A stretch of DNA of 64,000 nucleotides from Byssovorax sp. (GTDB lineage Bacteria; Myxococcota_A; Polyangia; Polyangiales; Polyangiaceae). The stretch's first letter is position 1. The number at the start of each line of letters is the position of its first letter. The translations under genes were made by a program, and so were the position numbers. Under the pieces are notes generated by a model. The model saw only the letters and a program-made list of their open reading frames with translations, searched no databases and had not been told where the DNA came from. Shown in pieces: positions 52,203 to 59,639 of this stretch. The DNA lies in assembly GCA_025362495.1 (NCBI GenBank), contig JANYGI010000027.1, positions 1-64,000 of the forward strand. Reading direction: 5' to 3'.

Positions 52203-53806
52203 GCGCGCGCGAGATCGCTCCATTCGAGCTCGAAGCGCGCGAGGTATTTGCGCAGCCGATCGGCGTCGTTGACGCTGCTCTTCTTCGCGCGCGACGCCGC
52301 GAAGAGCAGGCGCCCCGCCTCGGAGAGCGATCGCGCCCGCCGCGCCACGCGGATCACCTCGGCGAGCTGGGCGCAATCGAAGCGGTCGAGCTCCGCCGCG
52401 CGCACCTCGCCAAGGACCTCGACCACCGGATCGACGTCGGCGTTCACGGCCGCGAGCTCCGGACGTCGCCAGCTCGCGCGCAACCGAGCGATCTCTTCGT
52501 CGACATTCCCCGCGGTGATCCGTCCGCTCGACGCGAGCGTCGCCATCCGGGTCACCGCAGCGCTGAAATCCCTGAAATTCCCGCTCCAGATCGCCTCGGG
52601 CGAGATCGCGAAGCGCAGGAACCGATCCTTCGCCTCGGCGGTGAACGCCACGCGCGCGCCCGTCGACTGCGCCGCGGACTCGAGCTCGATCTCGAGGTTG
52701 GGCGCGATGTCCTCGCGGCGCTCGGCGAGGCCGGGGAGGCGGAACGTCCAGAGATCGATGCGCGCCAGGAGATCCTCGCGGAAGCGGCCCGCGGCGACGG
52801 CGGCGGCGAGATCGCGGTTGGTGCCGCAGAGGAGCTGGAAGTCGCTCTTCACCTCGCGATCGGATCCGACCGGCAGGAAGGTCTTCTCCTCGATCGCGCG
52901 GAGCAGCATCGCCTGCTCGTCGAGCCCGAGCTCGCCCACCTCGTCGAGGAAGAGCACGCCGCCGTGGGCCTTGCGCAGGAGCCCCGCGCGGTCGGTCATC
53001 GCGCCCGTGAACGCGCCCTTCACGTGGCCGAAGAGCGCCGACATCGCCCCGTCACCGCGGAGCGTCGCGCAGTTGATCGACGCCAGATCCCCCTCGATCT
53101 GCCGCCTCGATTTCTTCAGCGCGTAGATGCGCGCGGCGAGCTGCGACTTCCCCGCGCCCGTCGGCCCCGTGAGCAGGATCGGCGCGCGCGACGCCGTGCT
53201 CACCTTCTCGATCCGCTCGATCAGGCCGTTGTAGGCGGCGTTTCGCGTGTCGATGCCGCCCTTGAGCGACGAGAGCCCCTCGCGCTGCTCGATCAGGAAG
53301 CGCGAGGCGAGGCGGTCGTAGCGCGAGAGATCGAGATCGATGATCGCGAAGGTGCCGTGCGATCCGCCGGCCTCGCGTCGCGACGGCGAGGTCTGGAGGA
53401 GCCGCGCGGGGAGGTGCCGCGACTCGGTCAGCAGGAACATGCAGATCTGCGCGACGTGCGTGCCGGTCGTGATGTGGACGAGGTAGTCCTCGCGCTCGGG
53501 CGCGAACGGATACGCGCGCGCGAAGTCGTGGAGCGCGGCGTAGACGGCCTCGAAATCCCAGGCGTCGCTGATCGTCAGCGGTGACGGCCGCACCTCCGTC
53601 TCCGGCGAGACGCGCTTCACGTCGGCGGCGATCGTCTCGGCGAGCCCGGCGAAGCGCGGCGGGTGGAGCAGCTCGAAGCGATGGACGAGCAAGTCTTCTT
53701 GCTGGCAGACCGCGACGCTCGGCCGCCAGCGCTCCCACCGCGCCGCGCCCTTGCCGCCGTCGAGCGTGGGCCCGAGCATCCCCAGCACCACCGTCCGCTT
53801 GGTCAT
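52184..53806 (-). CDS. rtcR: RtcR, sigma-54 activator of the RNA-repair operon
   Basis: 540 aa. The N-terminal CARF-type sensor domain (about 1-180) contains HITTGTHVAQICMFLL. The AAA+ domain has Walker A GPTGAGKS, an intact sigma-54 loop GAFTGA, Walker B LFLDEVGE and the arginine-finger region GRFREDLLARID. The C-terminal DNA-binding domain is SLSEAGRLLFAASRAKKSSVNDADRLRKYL. RtcR senses RNA damage products (2',3'-cyclic phosphate ends or related oligonucleotides) and activates rtcBA. ATG 53806 is chosen over GTG 53812; a GATACA hexamer lies 7 nt upstream. The gene is divergent from rtcB. Confidence 0.95.
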   Translation of the reverse strand: MTKRTVVLGMLGPTLDGGKGAARWERWRPSVAVCQQEDLLVHRFELLHPPRFAGLAETIAADVKRVSPETEVRPSPLTISDAWDFEAVYAALHDFARAYPFAPEREDYLVHITTGTHVAQICMFLLTESRHLPARLLQTSPSRREAGGSHGTFAIIDLDLSRYDRLASRFLIEQREGLSSLKGGIDTRNAAYNGLIERIEKVSTASRAPILLTGPTGAGKSQLAARIYALKKSRRQIEGDLASINCATLRGDGAMSALFGHVKGAFTGAMTDRAGLLRKAHGGVLFLDEVGELGLDEQAMLLRAIEEKTFLPVGSDREVKSDFQLLCGTNRDLAAAVAAGRFREDLLARIDLWTFRLPGLAERREDIAPNLEIELESAAQSTGARVAFTAEAKDRFLRFAISPEAIWSGNFRDFSAAVTRMATLASSGRITAGNVDEEIARLRASWRRPELAAVNADVDPVVEVLGEVRAAELDRFDCAQLAEVIRVARRARSLSEAGRLLFAASRAKKSSVNDADRLRKYLARFELEWSDLARAQPASG

Positions 53807-53813
53807 GCCCACT

Positions 53814-53819
53814 TGTATC
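53814..53819 (-). promoter_or_regulatory. -10-like GATACA of rtcR
   Basis: On the minus strand it lies 7 nt before ATG 53806. It suggests constitutive, near-leaderless rtcR expression. Confidence 0.35.
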
Positions 53820-53824
53820 GCAAT

Positions 53825-53840
53825 TTATCCGCCAGGATAA
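53825..53840. promoter_or_regulatory. candidate RtcR binding site (TTATCC-N4-GGATAA)
   Basis: Perfect 6-bp inverted repeat about 55 bp upstream of the sigma-54 promoter of rtcB, a usual enhancer position. It also covers the rtcR -35 region, allowing autoregulation. Confidence 0.5.
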
Positions 53841-53893
53841 CCGCGACCGCGAAGGAGTGGCCTCGCAGGCCGGCGCACCCGCGTGAAATCCCC

Positions 53894-53909
53894 TGGCACG
53901 AACCCTGTA
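53894..53909 (+). promoter_or_regulatory. sigma-54 promoter of rtcBA
   Basis: TGGCAC at -24 with GAACC spacing and CTGTA at -12: a perfect -24 box and partly matching -12 box. It lies about 50 nt before rtcB and matches RtcR control. Confidence 0.75.
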
Positions 53910-53958
53910 AAGGCCTCTCCCCGAACCGGGCCTGCGGGCCCACCGACGGAGAATGATC

Positions 53959-55191
53959 ATGGCCGCGACGTCGACGCACAAGACCATCCACATCGAGCAC
54001 GGTGTCCCGATCAAGGCGTGGATCGTCGGCGTCGCCTTCGAGCCCGAGGCCGAGCAGCAGCTCCGCAACGTCGCGTCGATGCCCTTCATCCACAAGTGGG
54101 TCGCGGTGATGCCCGACGCGCACAAGGGAATGGGCGCGACGGTCGGGAGCGTGATCGCCACGAGCGGCGCGGTGATCCCCGCGGCGGTCGGCGTCGACAT
54201 CGGGTGCGGGATGATGGCGGCGCGCACCAGCCTCGTCGCCTCGCAGCTCCCCGACTCGCTCCGCGCGCTGCGCACGGCGATCGAGGCGGCGGTCCCGCAC
54301 GGCCGCACCGACAACGGTCGCTCGGGTGATCGCGGCGCGTGGCACGACGTGCCCGAGGCCTCGCTGACGGCCTGGGCGGGCCTCGACGCGCGCTTCACGG
54401 CCATCGTCGCGAAGCACCCGCGCGTGGGTCGTGGAACGGCCAAGGAGCACCTCGGCACGCTCGGCACGGGGAACCACTTCATCGAGCTGTGCGTCGACGA
54501 AGAGGACCGCGTCTGGATCATGCTGCACTCGGGATCGCGCGGCGTCGGTAACCGGATCGGGAGCCACTTCATCGAGCTCGCCAAGCGCGAGATGGAGCGG
54601 TTCTTCATCCACCTGCCCGACAAGGATCTGGCGTATTTGCCCGATGGAACTCCGCACTTTCGCGACTACGTCGAGGCGGTGAGCTGGGCCCAGGACTTCG
54701 CGATGACGAACCGCGAGCTGATGATGGCCCAGGTGGTCGCGGCGCTGCGTCGGTCGAGCGATCTGCCCGCGTTCGAGGCGTCGGTGGAGGCGGTGAACTG
54801 CCACCACAACTACATCTCGCGCGAGCACCACTACGGAAAGGACGTGATCGTGACGCGCAAGGGCGCGGTGCGGGCGCGGGTGGGCGACCTCGGGATCATC
54901 CCCGGAAGTATGGGCGCGCGATCGTTCATCGTCCGCGGCCTGGGAAACCCGGAGAGCTTCTGCTCGTCGAGCCACGGCGCCGGCCGGGCGATGTCGCGGA
55001 CCGAGGCGCGCCGGCGCTTCACGATCGAGGACCACGCCGCCGCGACGGCGACCGTCGAGTGCCGCAAGGACGCCGAGGTGCTCGACGAGACCCCCGCGGC
55101 GTACAAGCCCATCGACGACGTGATGCGCGCGCAGCAGGATCTCGTGGAGATCGCGCACACGCTGCGGCAGGTGCTCTGCGTCAAGGGATGA
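53959..55191 (+). CDS. rtcB: RtcB RNA-splicing ligase
   Basis: 410 aa. It joins 2',3'-cyclic-phosphate or 3'-phosphate RNA ends to 5'-OH ends using GTP and Mn2+. Visible family motifs are MPDAHKGMGATVGSVI, VGVDIGCGM (metal Asp/Cys), LGTLGTGNHFIEL, NCHHNYISREHHYG, and the guanylation segment SSSHGAGRAMSR with the catalytic His. Length matches the ~400-aa bacterial class. The start at 53959 is preferred over ATG 53953 because GGAGA then lies 6 nt upstream. It is first in the rtcBA operon under RtcR. Confidence 0.96.
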   Translation: MAATSTHKTIHIEHGVPIKAWIVGVAFEPEAEQQLRNVASMPFIHKWVAVMPDAHKGMGATVGSVIATSGAVIPAAVGVDIGCGMMAARTSLVASQLPDSLRALRTAIEAAVPHGRTDNGRSGDRGAWHDVPEASLTAWAGLDARFTAIVAKHPRVGRGTAKEHLGTLGTGNHFIELCVDEEDRVWIMLHSGSRGVGNRIGSHFIELAKREMERFFIHLPDKDLAYLPDGTPHFRDYVEAVSWAQDFAMTNRELMMAQVVAALRRSSDLPAFEASVEAVNCHHNYISREHHYGKDVIVTRKGAVRARVGDLGIIPGSMGARSFIVRGLGNPESFCSSSHGAGRAMSRTEARRRFTIEDHAAATATVECRKDAEVLDETPAAYKPIDDVMRAQQDLVEIAHTLRQVLCVKG

Positions 55192-55265
55192 TGATAGGTA
55201 TCGACAGCCTCGCGCCCACGGCTCACGTGGTGGGCGCGGGGCCTTTGCTTTCCGAGGAAACGGTC

Positions 55266-56285
55266 ATGCTCACCATCGATGGATCCGCGGGGGAGGGCGG
55301 GGGACAGATCCTCCGCACGTCGCTCGCGCTCTCGCTCGCGACCCGCACGCCGGTGCGGATCACCGGGATCCGCAAGGGCCGGCAGCGCCCCGGGCTCATG
55401 CGTCAGCACCTCACGGCCGTGCGCGCCTGCGCGAAGATCGGTAGCGCCACCGTCAGCGGCGACGAGATCGGATCGCGGGAGATCGTCTTCACGCCGGGCG
55501 AGGTCACGCCGGGCGACTACACGTTCTCGATCGGCACCGCGGGCAGCACGACGCTGGTGCTCCAGGCCGTGCTGCCGGCGCTGCTCTGCACGACGGATCG
55601 CTCGACGATCACCCTCGTCGGCGGCACCGACAACCCCATGGCTCCGCCGTTCGATTTTCTCGCGCGCGCGTACCTGCCACTCCTCGGGCGCATGGGCCCC
55701 GGCGTGACGGCGGAGATCGAGTCGCGGGGCTTCTATCCCGCGGGCGGCGGGCGGTTTCGCGTCGTCGTCGAGCCGTGCGCGGCGCTCGGGCGGCTCGATC
55801 TGCTCGAGCGCGGGGCGGTGCTGCAGCAGAGCGTCGTCGCGACCGTCGCCAACCTCCCGGGCGCGATCGCGCGGCGTGAGCTCGACGCGGCGAACGAGGT
55901 GCTCGGGTGGGACCCCGCGTGCCTCCGCATCGAGATGCTGCGCGGCGCTCCCGGGCCGGGAAACGTCGTCTCGATCGTGATCGAGAGCGAGCACGTGACC
56001 GAGGTCGTGACCGGCTTCGGCGAGAAGGGCAGGGCGGCCGAGATCGTCGGCAGGGACGCGGCGCGCGAGGCCCTCGCGTACCTCGAGTCGGGCGTGCCCG
56101 TGGGCGAGCACCTCGCCGATCAGCTCTTGCTCCCGATGGCGCTCGCCGGCGGCGGCTCGTTCCGCACCACCGCGCCGTCGTCCCACACCACGACGCACCT
56201 GCGCTTGCTCGAGCAGATCCTCGGGGTGCGCTCGGCCGTCGAGCCGCTGCCCGGCGGCGCGTGGTCGATCACCCTGTCGCGCTGA
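55266..56285 (+). CDS. rtcA: RNA 3'-terminal phosphate cyclase RtcA
   Basis: 339 aa, the usual length. It converts RNA 3'-phosphates to 2',3'-cyclic phosphates via an adenylated His, using ATP. Seen are IDGSAGEGGGQILRTSLALS, RPGLMRQHLTAVRA, SIGTAGSTTLVLQAVLPAL, RGFYPAGGGRF and the adenylation-His region SSHTTTHLRLL near the C-terminus. ATG 55266 (GAGGA 8 nt upstream) is chosen over ATG 55188. It lies 74 bp after rtcB in the same operon. Confidence 0.96.
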   Translation: MLTIDGSAGEGGGQILRTSLALSLATRTPVRITGIRKGRQRPGLMRQHLTAVRACAKIGSATVSGDEIGSREIVFTPGEVTPGDYTFSIGTAGSTTLVLQAVLPALLCTTDRSTITLVGGTDNPMAPPFDFLARAYLPLLGRMGPGVTAEIESRGFYPAGGGRFRVVVEPCAALGRLDLLERGAVLQQSVVATVANLPGAIARRELDAANEVLGWDPACLRIEMLRGAPGPGNVVSIVIESEHVTEVVTGFGEKGRAAEIVGRDAAREALAYLESGVPVGEHLADQLLLPMALAGGGSFRTTAPSSHTTTHLRLLEQILGVRSAVEPLPGGAWSITLSR

Positions 56286-56290
56286 AAATG

Positions 56291-56316
56291 CTCGATTCAC
56301 GGCCGTGAATCACGAG
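56291..56316. terminator. 18-bp perfect palindrome after rtcA
   Basis: GATTCACGGCCGTGAATC (56294-56311), with CTC/GAG able to extend the stem over a 2-nt bulge, starts 5 bp past the rtcA stop. It is either a terminator-like hairpin or an operator for the next gene. Confidence 0.45.
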
Positions 56317-56368
56317 AAAAAGCACGGCGCGAATTGTCCTCTTTGCGCCCTCGCGCCGCGGCGCGATC

Positions 56369-57682
56369 GTGATCGTCGTGCACCGCGCTCTTCGATCCCT
56401 CGTCCTCGTCGGCCCCCTCGGCATCCTCCTCGGCGCCTGCTCCAGCACGCCCGCGCAACCGTCGTCCGGTGCCTCGACCGGCAGCGGCAGCGGGGGTGCC
56501 GGCAGCGGGGGCGCGGGAGGCAGCGGGGGCGCCGGCGGCGGCTTCACGTGCGGCGGCACCGGGGTCGACAAGGGTCCGTGGTCGCTCGCCGTCGACGGCA
56601 CCTCGGCGAAGATCCGCTGGGAGGCATGCCGCACGGGCACCGCGCCCGAGATCGTGTTCGCGCCCGAGGAGGGCGGCGCCGAGGTGAAGGCGGCCGCGGT
56701 GGAGACGTCGTTCGTCGTCGCGAACACCTACACGGCGGCCCTCGCGCCTGACGCCACACCCGACTACGCGGGCACGTACTTCATGCACGAGGCGGCCGTC
56801 ACGGGGCTCGCTCCGGCGACGTGTTACGCCTACCACCTCGCCGCCGAGCCCGGGCGCAAAGGCCGCTTCTGCACCGCGCGGGCGCCGGGCGCCGCGTTCA
56901 CGTTCATGGCCATCGGCGACACCAACCCCGGTATCGGCCCCTACGCCAAAGACGTGCTCGCCCACGTGCTGCCGAAGAACCCGGACTTCACCGTCCACGG
57001 CGGGGATCTCCAGTATTACGACTCCAAGCTCGAGACGTGGGCTTCGTGGTTCCCGCCGATGGAGCCGATGCTCGCGCAGGGCGCGCTCTTCCCGGCGATT
57101 GGCAATCACGAGAGCGAGATGCCGGACGAGTACGCGGCCTACACCGAGCGCTTCTTCGGCGGCGCCGGCTTCGACGGGAAGAACGGGTATTATCGCTTCT
57201 CCTGGGGCGGCGTCTGGTTCTTCGTCCTCGACACGGAAGAGGCGCTCGGGCCTGGATCCGAGCAGGCGACGTGGCTCGCGGCGGAGCTCGCCTTTGCGGT
57301 CAAGCAGCCTGGATACCGCTTCTCGATCGTCGATTTTCACAAGCCCTGGGTCACCTGCGGCGACACCGCGGACGCCCCGGATCTGCGCGCGCACTTCGAG
57401 CCGATCTTCGCGAACACCGGCGTGGCCCTGGTGATCCAGGCGCACATGCACGGCTACGAGCGCTTCGACTTCGGGACGCTCACCTACGTGACGGCGGCGG
57501 GCGGCGGCGGGCGCATCGGCGATCCCGACATGAACAAAGCCCGCTCGTACTGCGACAAGCGCGTGGCCTCGGGGGGGTTCCGCCACGCCGTGATCTTCGA
57601 GGTCGCGCCCGGCAAGCTCACCGGGACGGCCATCGACGATCAGGGCATGGTCCGCGACACGTTCACGCTGAACGTGCCTTGA
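56369..57682 (+). CDS. purple-acid-phosphatase-like metallophosphoesterase lipoprotein
   Basis: 437 aa. The lipoprotein signal ends LLGAC (Cys24), followed by a Gly/Ser/Ala linker (about 30-57). A fibronectin-like N-domain precedes a metallophosphoesterase domain with the metal motifs AIGDTN, HGGDLQYYD, IGNHESE, DFHKPW and QAHMHGYER, as in purple acid phosphatases. It probably hydrolyses phosphate esters at the cell surface. The first motif is GDTN rather than the common GDxG. The start is GTG 56369. It is separated from rtcA by a palindrome, so it is probably not part of the RNA-repair operon. Confidence 0.88.
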   Translation: MIVVHRALRSLVLVGPLGILLGACSSTPAQPSSGASTGSGSGGAGSGGAGGSGGAGGGFTCGGTGVDKGPWSLAVDGTSAKIRWEACRTGTAPEIVFAPEEGGAEVKAAAVETSFVVANTYTAALAPDATPDYAGTYFMHEAAVTGLAPATCYAYHLAAEPGRKGRFCTARAPGAAFTFMAIGDTNPGIGPYAKDVLAHVLPKNPDFTVHGGDLQYYDSKLETWASWFPPMEPMLAQGALFPAIGNHESEMPDEYAAYTERFFGGAGFDGKNGYYRFSWGGVWFFVLDTEEALGPGSEQATWLAAELAFAVKQPGYRFSIVDFHKPWVTCGDTADAPDLRAHFEPIFANTGVALVIQAHMHGYERFDFGTLTYVTAAGGGGRIGDPDMNKARSYCDKRVASGGFRHAVIFEVAPGKLTGTAIDDQGMVRDTFTLNVP

Positions 57683-57692
57683 GCGAGGGGCG

Positions 57693-58472
57693 TCAGCCGC
57701 CGTCGGCTCCCGCGTCGGGGGTGATCTTGGTGCAGCTCAGCGTCCCGGTGATCGAGACCCGGGCCTTCGCCGCCTGACAGGCGTTGTCGTAGATGACGCC
57801 GTCGCAGCCGCAGACCGGGCTCTTGACGCTGGTGCAGTCGGTCGGAGCGAGCTTGCACGAGCCCGTCGCGCTGGGGCCGAGGCACGCGCCCGTCGCGAGC
57901 TGGCAATAGCGCCCGTCCTCGCAGGCCACGTTGTCCGGGCCGCCGCACGCGCACTCGCCGTTCGCCAGGAGCGAGACCATCGCCATCGAGGCGTCGCAGC
58001 TGCTCTTGTACGTCTTGCGATCGCAGCCGCAGACCGGGCTCGAGATCCCCGGGCACGACGTCGGCGGGGCCACGCAGGCCCCCGTGGGATTCGCGTTACC
58101 GCAGCTCCCCGGGGCCAGATCGCAGAACTCGGTGGTGCCGCACTTCACCGCGGTGAGGCCGCCGCAGCCCGCGCCGCACACGCCGGCCGCAGCGACGGAG
58201 ACGCCGGCGATCGACGCCTCGCACGAGTTGCTGTAGGTCTTGCCATCGCAGCCGCAGATCGGCGAGAGGACCTGGGCGCACGCGTCGGGCTTCGCCTTGC
58301 AAAACCCGAGCGATTTGGGAGTGAGGCAGACGCCGTTGGCGATGGAGCAGTACTCGTCCGTGCCGCACTCGGTGCTCGTGCCGCAGGTGCCCTGGCAGCC
58401 CCACGACATCGGCAGGAAGATCGCGGTGAGGATCACGGAGGCCGCGGCGGCGAGGCGGAGTCGTAGCGACAT
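57693..58472 (-). CDS. secreted protein with three Kazal-type inhibitor domains
   Basis: 259 aa. The signal peptide (about 1-25) ends at or near Cys26, so it may be lipidated. The mature protein is Cys-rich. It carries three Kazal-like segments, SPICGCDGKTYSNSCEA, SPVCGCDRKTYKSSCDA and SPVCGCDGVIYDNACQA, near residues 69, 144 and 215. Kazal modules inhibit serine proteases. Between them are shorter CGT.EFC.L..G.C spacers. It could protect the cell from its own or prey proteases. The start has GGGGGAAC upstream on the minus strand and overlaps the divergent gene's ATG. Confidence 0.85.
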   Translation of the reverse strand: MSLRLRLAAAASVILTAIFLPMSWGCQGTCGTSTECGTDEYCSIANGVCLTPKSLGFCKAKPDACAQVLSPICGCDGKTYSNSCEASIAGVSVAAAGVCGAGCGGLTAVKCGTTEFCDLAPGSCGNANPTGACVAPPTSCPGISSPVCGCDRKTYKSSCDASMAMVSLLANGECACGGPDNVACEDGRYCQLATGACLGPSATGSCKLAPTDCTSVKSPVCGCDGVIYDNACQAAKARVSITGTLSCTKITPDAGADGG

Positions 58473-59505
58473 GCGGTTCCCCCATGTATCACAACGCGCT
58501 CGTCTCCGCGGGGTGCTCGCGACGGTGCTCCTGCTCTCGTCCGGTTGCGCCGATCACCCGCGCGAGACGAGCCCCGATGCGGCGGCCACCGCGCCGGCGT
58601 CGGCGCCGCTCCCGTCGGCCAGCGTGGCCGAGGCGCCGTCGGCTTCGGCGCCGCCCGCGCCCCCGCCTCTTCGCTGTCCGAAGGGGATGATGCGCGTCGA
58701 CAACCGCTTCTGCATCGATCGCTGGGAGGCGACCCTCGTCGATCGCGTCACGGGCATGCCGCTGTCGCCGTTCTACCCGCCAGATCGCCGCCTCGCGCTC
58801 CAGATCGCCGCGACGTGGGAGCACGACCACGCCGAGGTCGGGAGCGAAGAGGCGCGGCGGATGCCGGTGCCCGAGCTCCCGATCTGGCAGCGCGAGCACG
58901 ACGCCGACCCGCTGGCGCTGACGAAGCCCAGCGTGAAGCCGAACGGCTACGTCTCGAGCGCGATGGCCTCGCGGGCCTGCGCGAACGCTACCAAACGCCT
59001 CTGCCGCAGCAGCGAGTGGGTGAAGGCCTGCGAGGGCGAATCGGCGCGACCGTTCCCCTACGGCGAGCGCTACGCGGCGGGGGCGTGCAACGTGTTCCGG
59101 GCCACGCACCCCGGCATCGTCCTCCACGACAACCCCTCGATCGGGCACTTCGATCCGCGGATGAACCTCGTCACCGAGAAAGACGGCTCGCCGCTGCTCC
59201 GCGCGACCGGGGCCACGCCGCGCTGCAAGAGCGAATGGGACGGCGACGCGGCCTGGGACATGAACGGTAACCTCGACGAATGGGTGTCACCGGACGAGGG
59301 CGACGAGCCCGCCTCCGACGGCGGCGCGCCCGACGCCGACGCCGGCAAAGCGGCGCCCGACGGCGGGAAAACGCCGCACAACGGGCTCTTTCTCGGGGGC
59401 TTTTACTCGCGATCCAAGCGAGATGGGTGCCTCTCGCGCGTCAGCAACCACCAGCTCACGTACCTCGATTACTCGACCGGCGTTCGCTGCTGCTGGTCGC
59501 CGTGA
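58471..59505 (+). CDS. SUMF1-like lipoprotein
   Basis: 344 aa. The Arg-rich n-region and core VLATVLLLSSGC give a lipobox (Cys26), followed by a Pro/Ser/Ala linker. A degenerate SUMF1/FGE-like domain follows: CPKGMMRVDNRFCIDRWEATLVD, RLCRSSEWVKACEGE, NVFRATHP, AAWDMNGNLDEWVS and GFYSRSKRDGCLSRV. An Asp/Gly-rich insertion (about 285-305) interrupts it. It lacks evidence for formylglycine-generating activity. Its ATG shares the CATG with the start of the minus-strand Kazal gene, so transcripts overlap by the leaders. Confidence 0.8.
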   Translation: MRFPHVSQRARLRGVLATVLLLSSGCADHPRETSPDAAATAPASAPLPSASVAEAPSASAPPAPPPLRCPKGMMRVDNRFCIDRWEATLVDRVTGMPLSPFYPPDRRLALQIAATWEHDHAEVGSEEARRMPVPELPIWQREHDADPLALTKPSVKPNGYVSSAMASRACANATKRLCRSSEWVKACEGESARPFPYGERYAAGACNVFRATHPGIVLHDNPSIGHFDPRMNLVTEKDGSPLLRATGATPRCKSEWDGDAAWDMNGNLDEWVSPDEGDEPASDGGAPDADAGKAAPDGGKTPHNGLFLGGFYSRSKRDGCLSRVSNHQLTYLDYSTGVRCCWSP

Positions 59506-59592
59506 GAATGGCTGTCTCGTCAGCGAATCTCCCCAACGTTCCATTGATCGGCGGTCTCCCGAGATGTTTCTTTCCGCCTGACGATCCTCGAC

Positions 59593-59598
59593 TATAGT
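59593..59598 (+). promoter_or_regulatory. -10-like TATAGT before the CBM9/DUF5916 gene
   Basis: It lies inside the palindrome GACTATAGTC (59590-59599), about 40 bp before ATG 59640. The -35 match is poor. Confidence 0.35.
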
Positions 59599-59639
59599 CT
59601 CGCTTCGTCTCGGCTCGACAGTGCACGCGACGCGCCCTG

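Noticed and set aside
52184-53806. CARF domain as evidence of a CRISPR-linked system
   Set aside because: The CARF-AAA-HTH architecture beside rtcB/rtcA is the known RtcR regulator. No cas gene or array is present.
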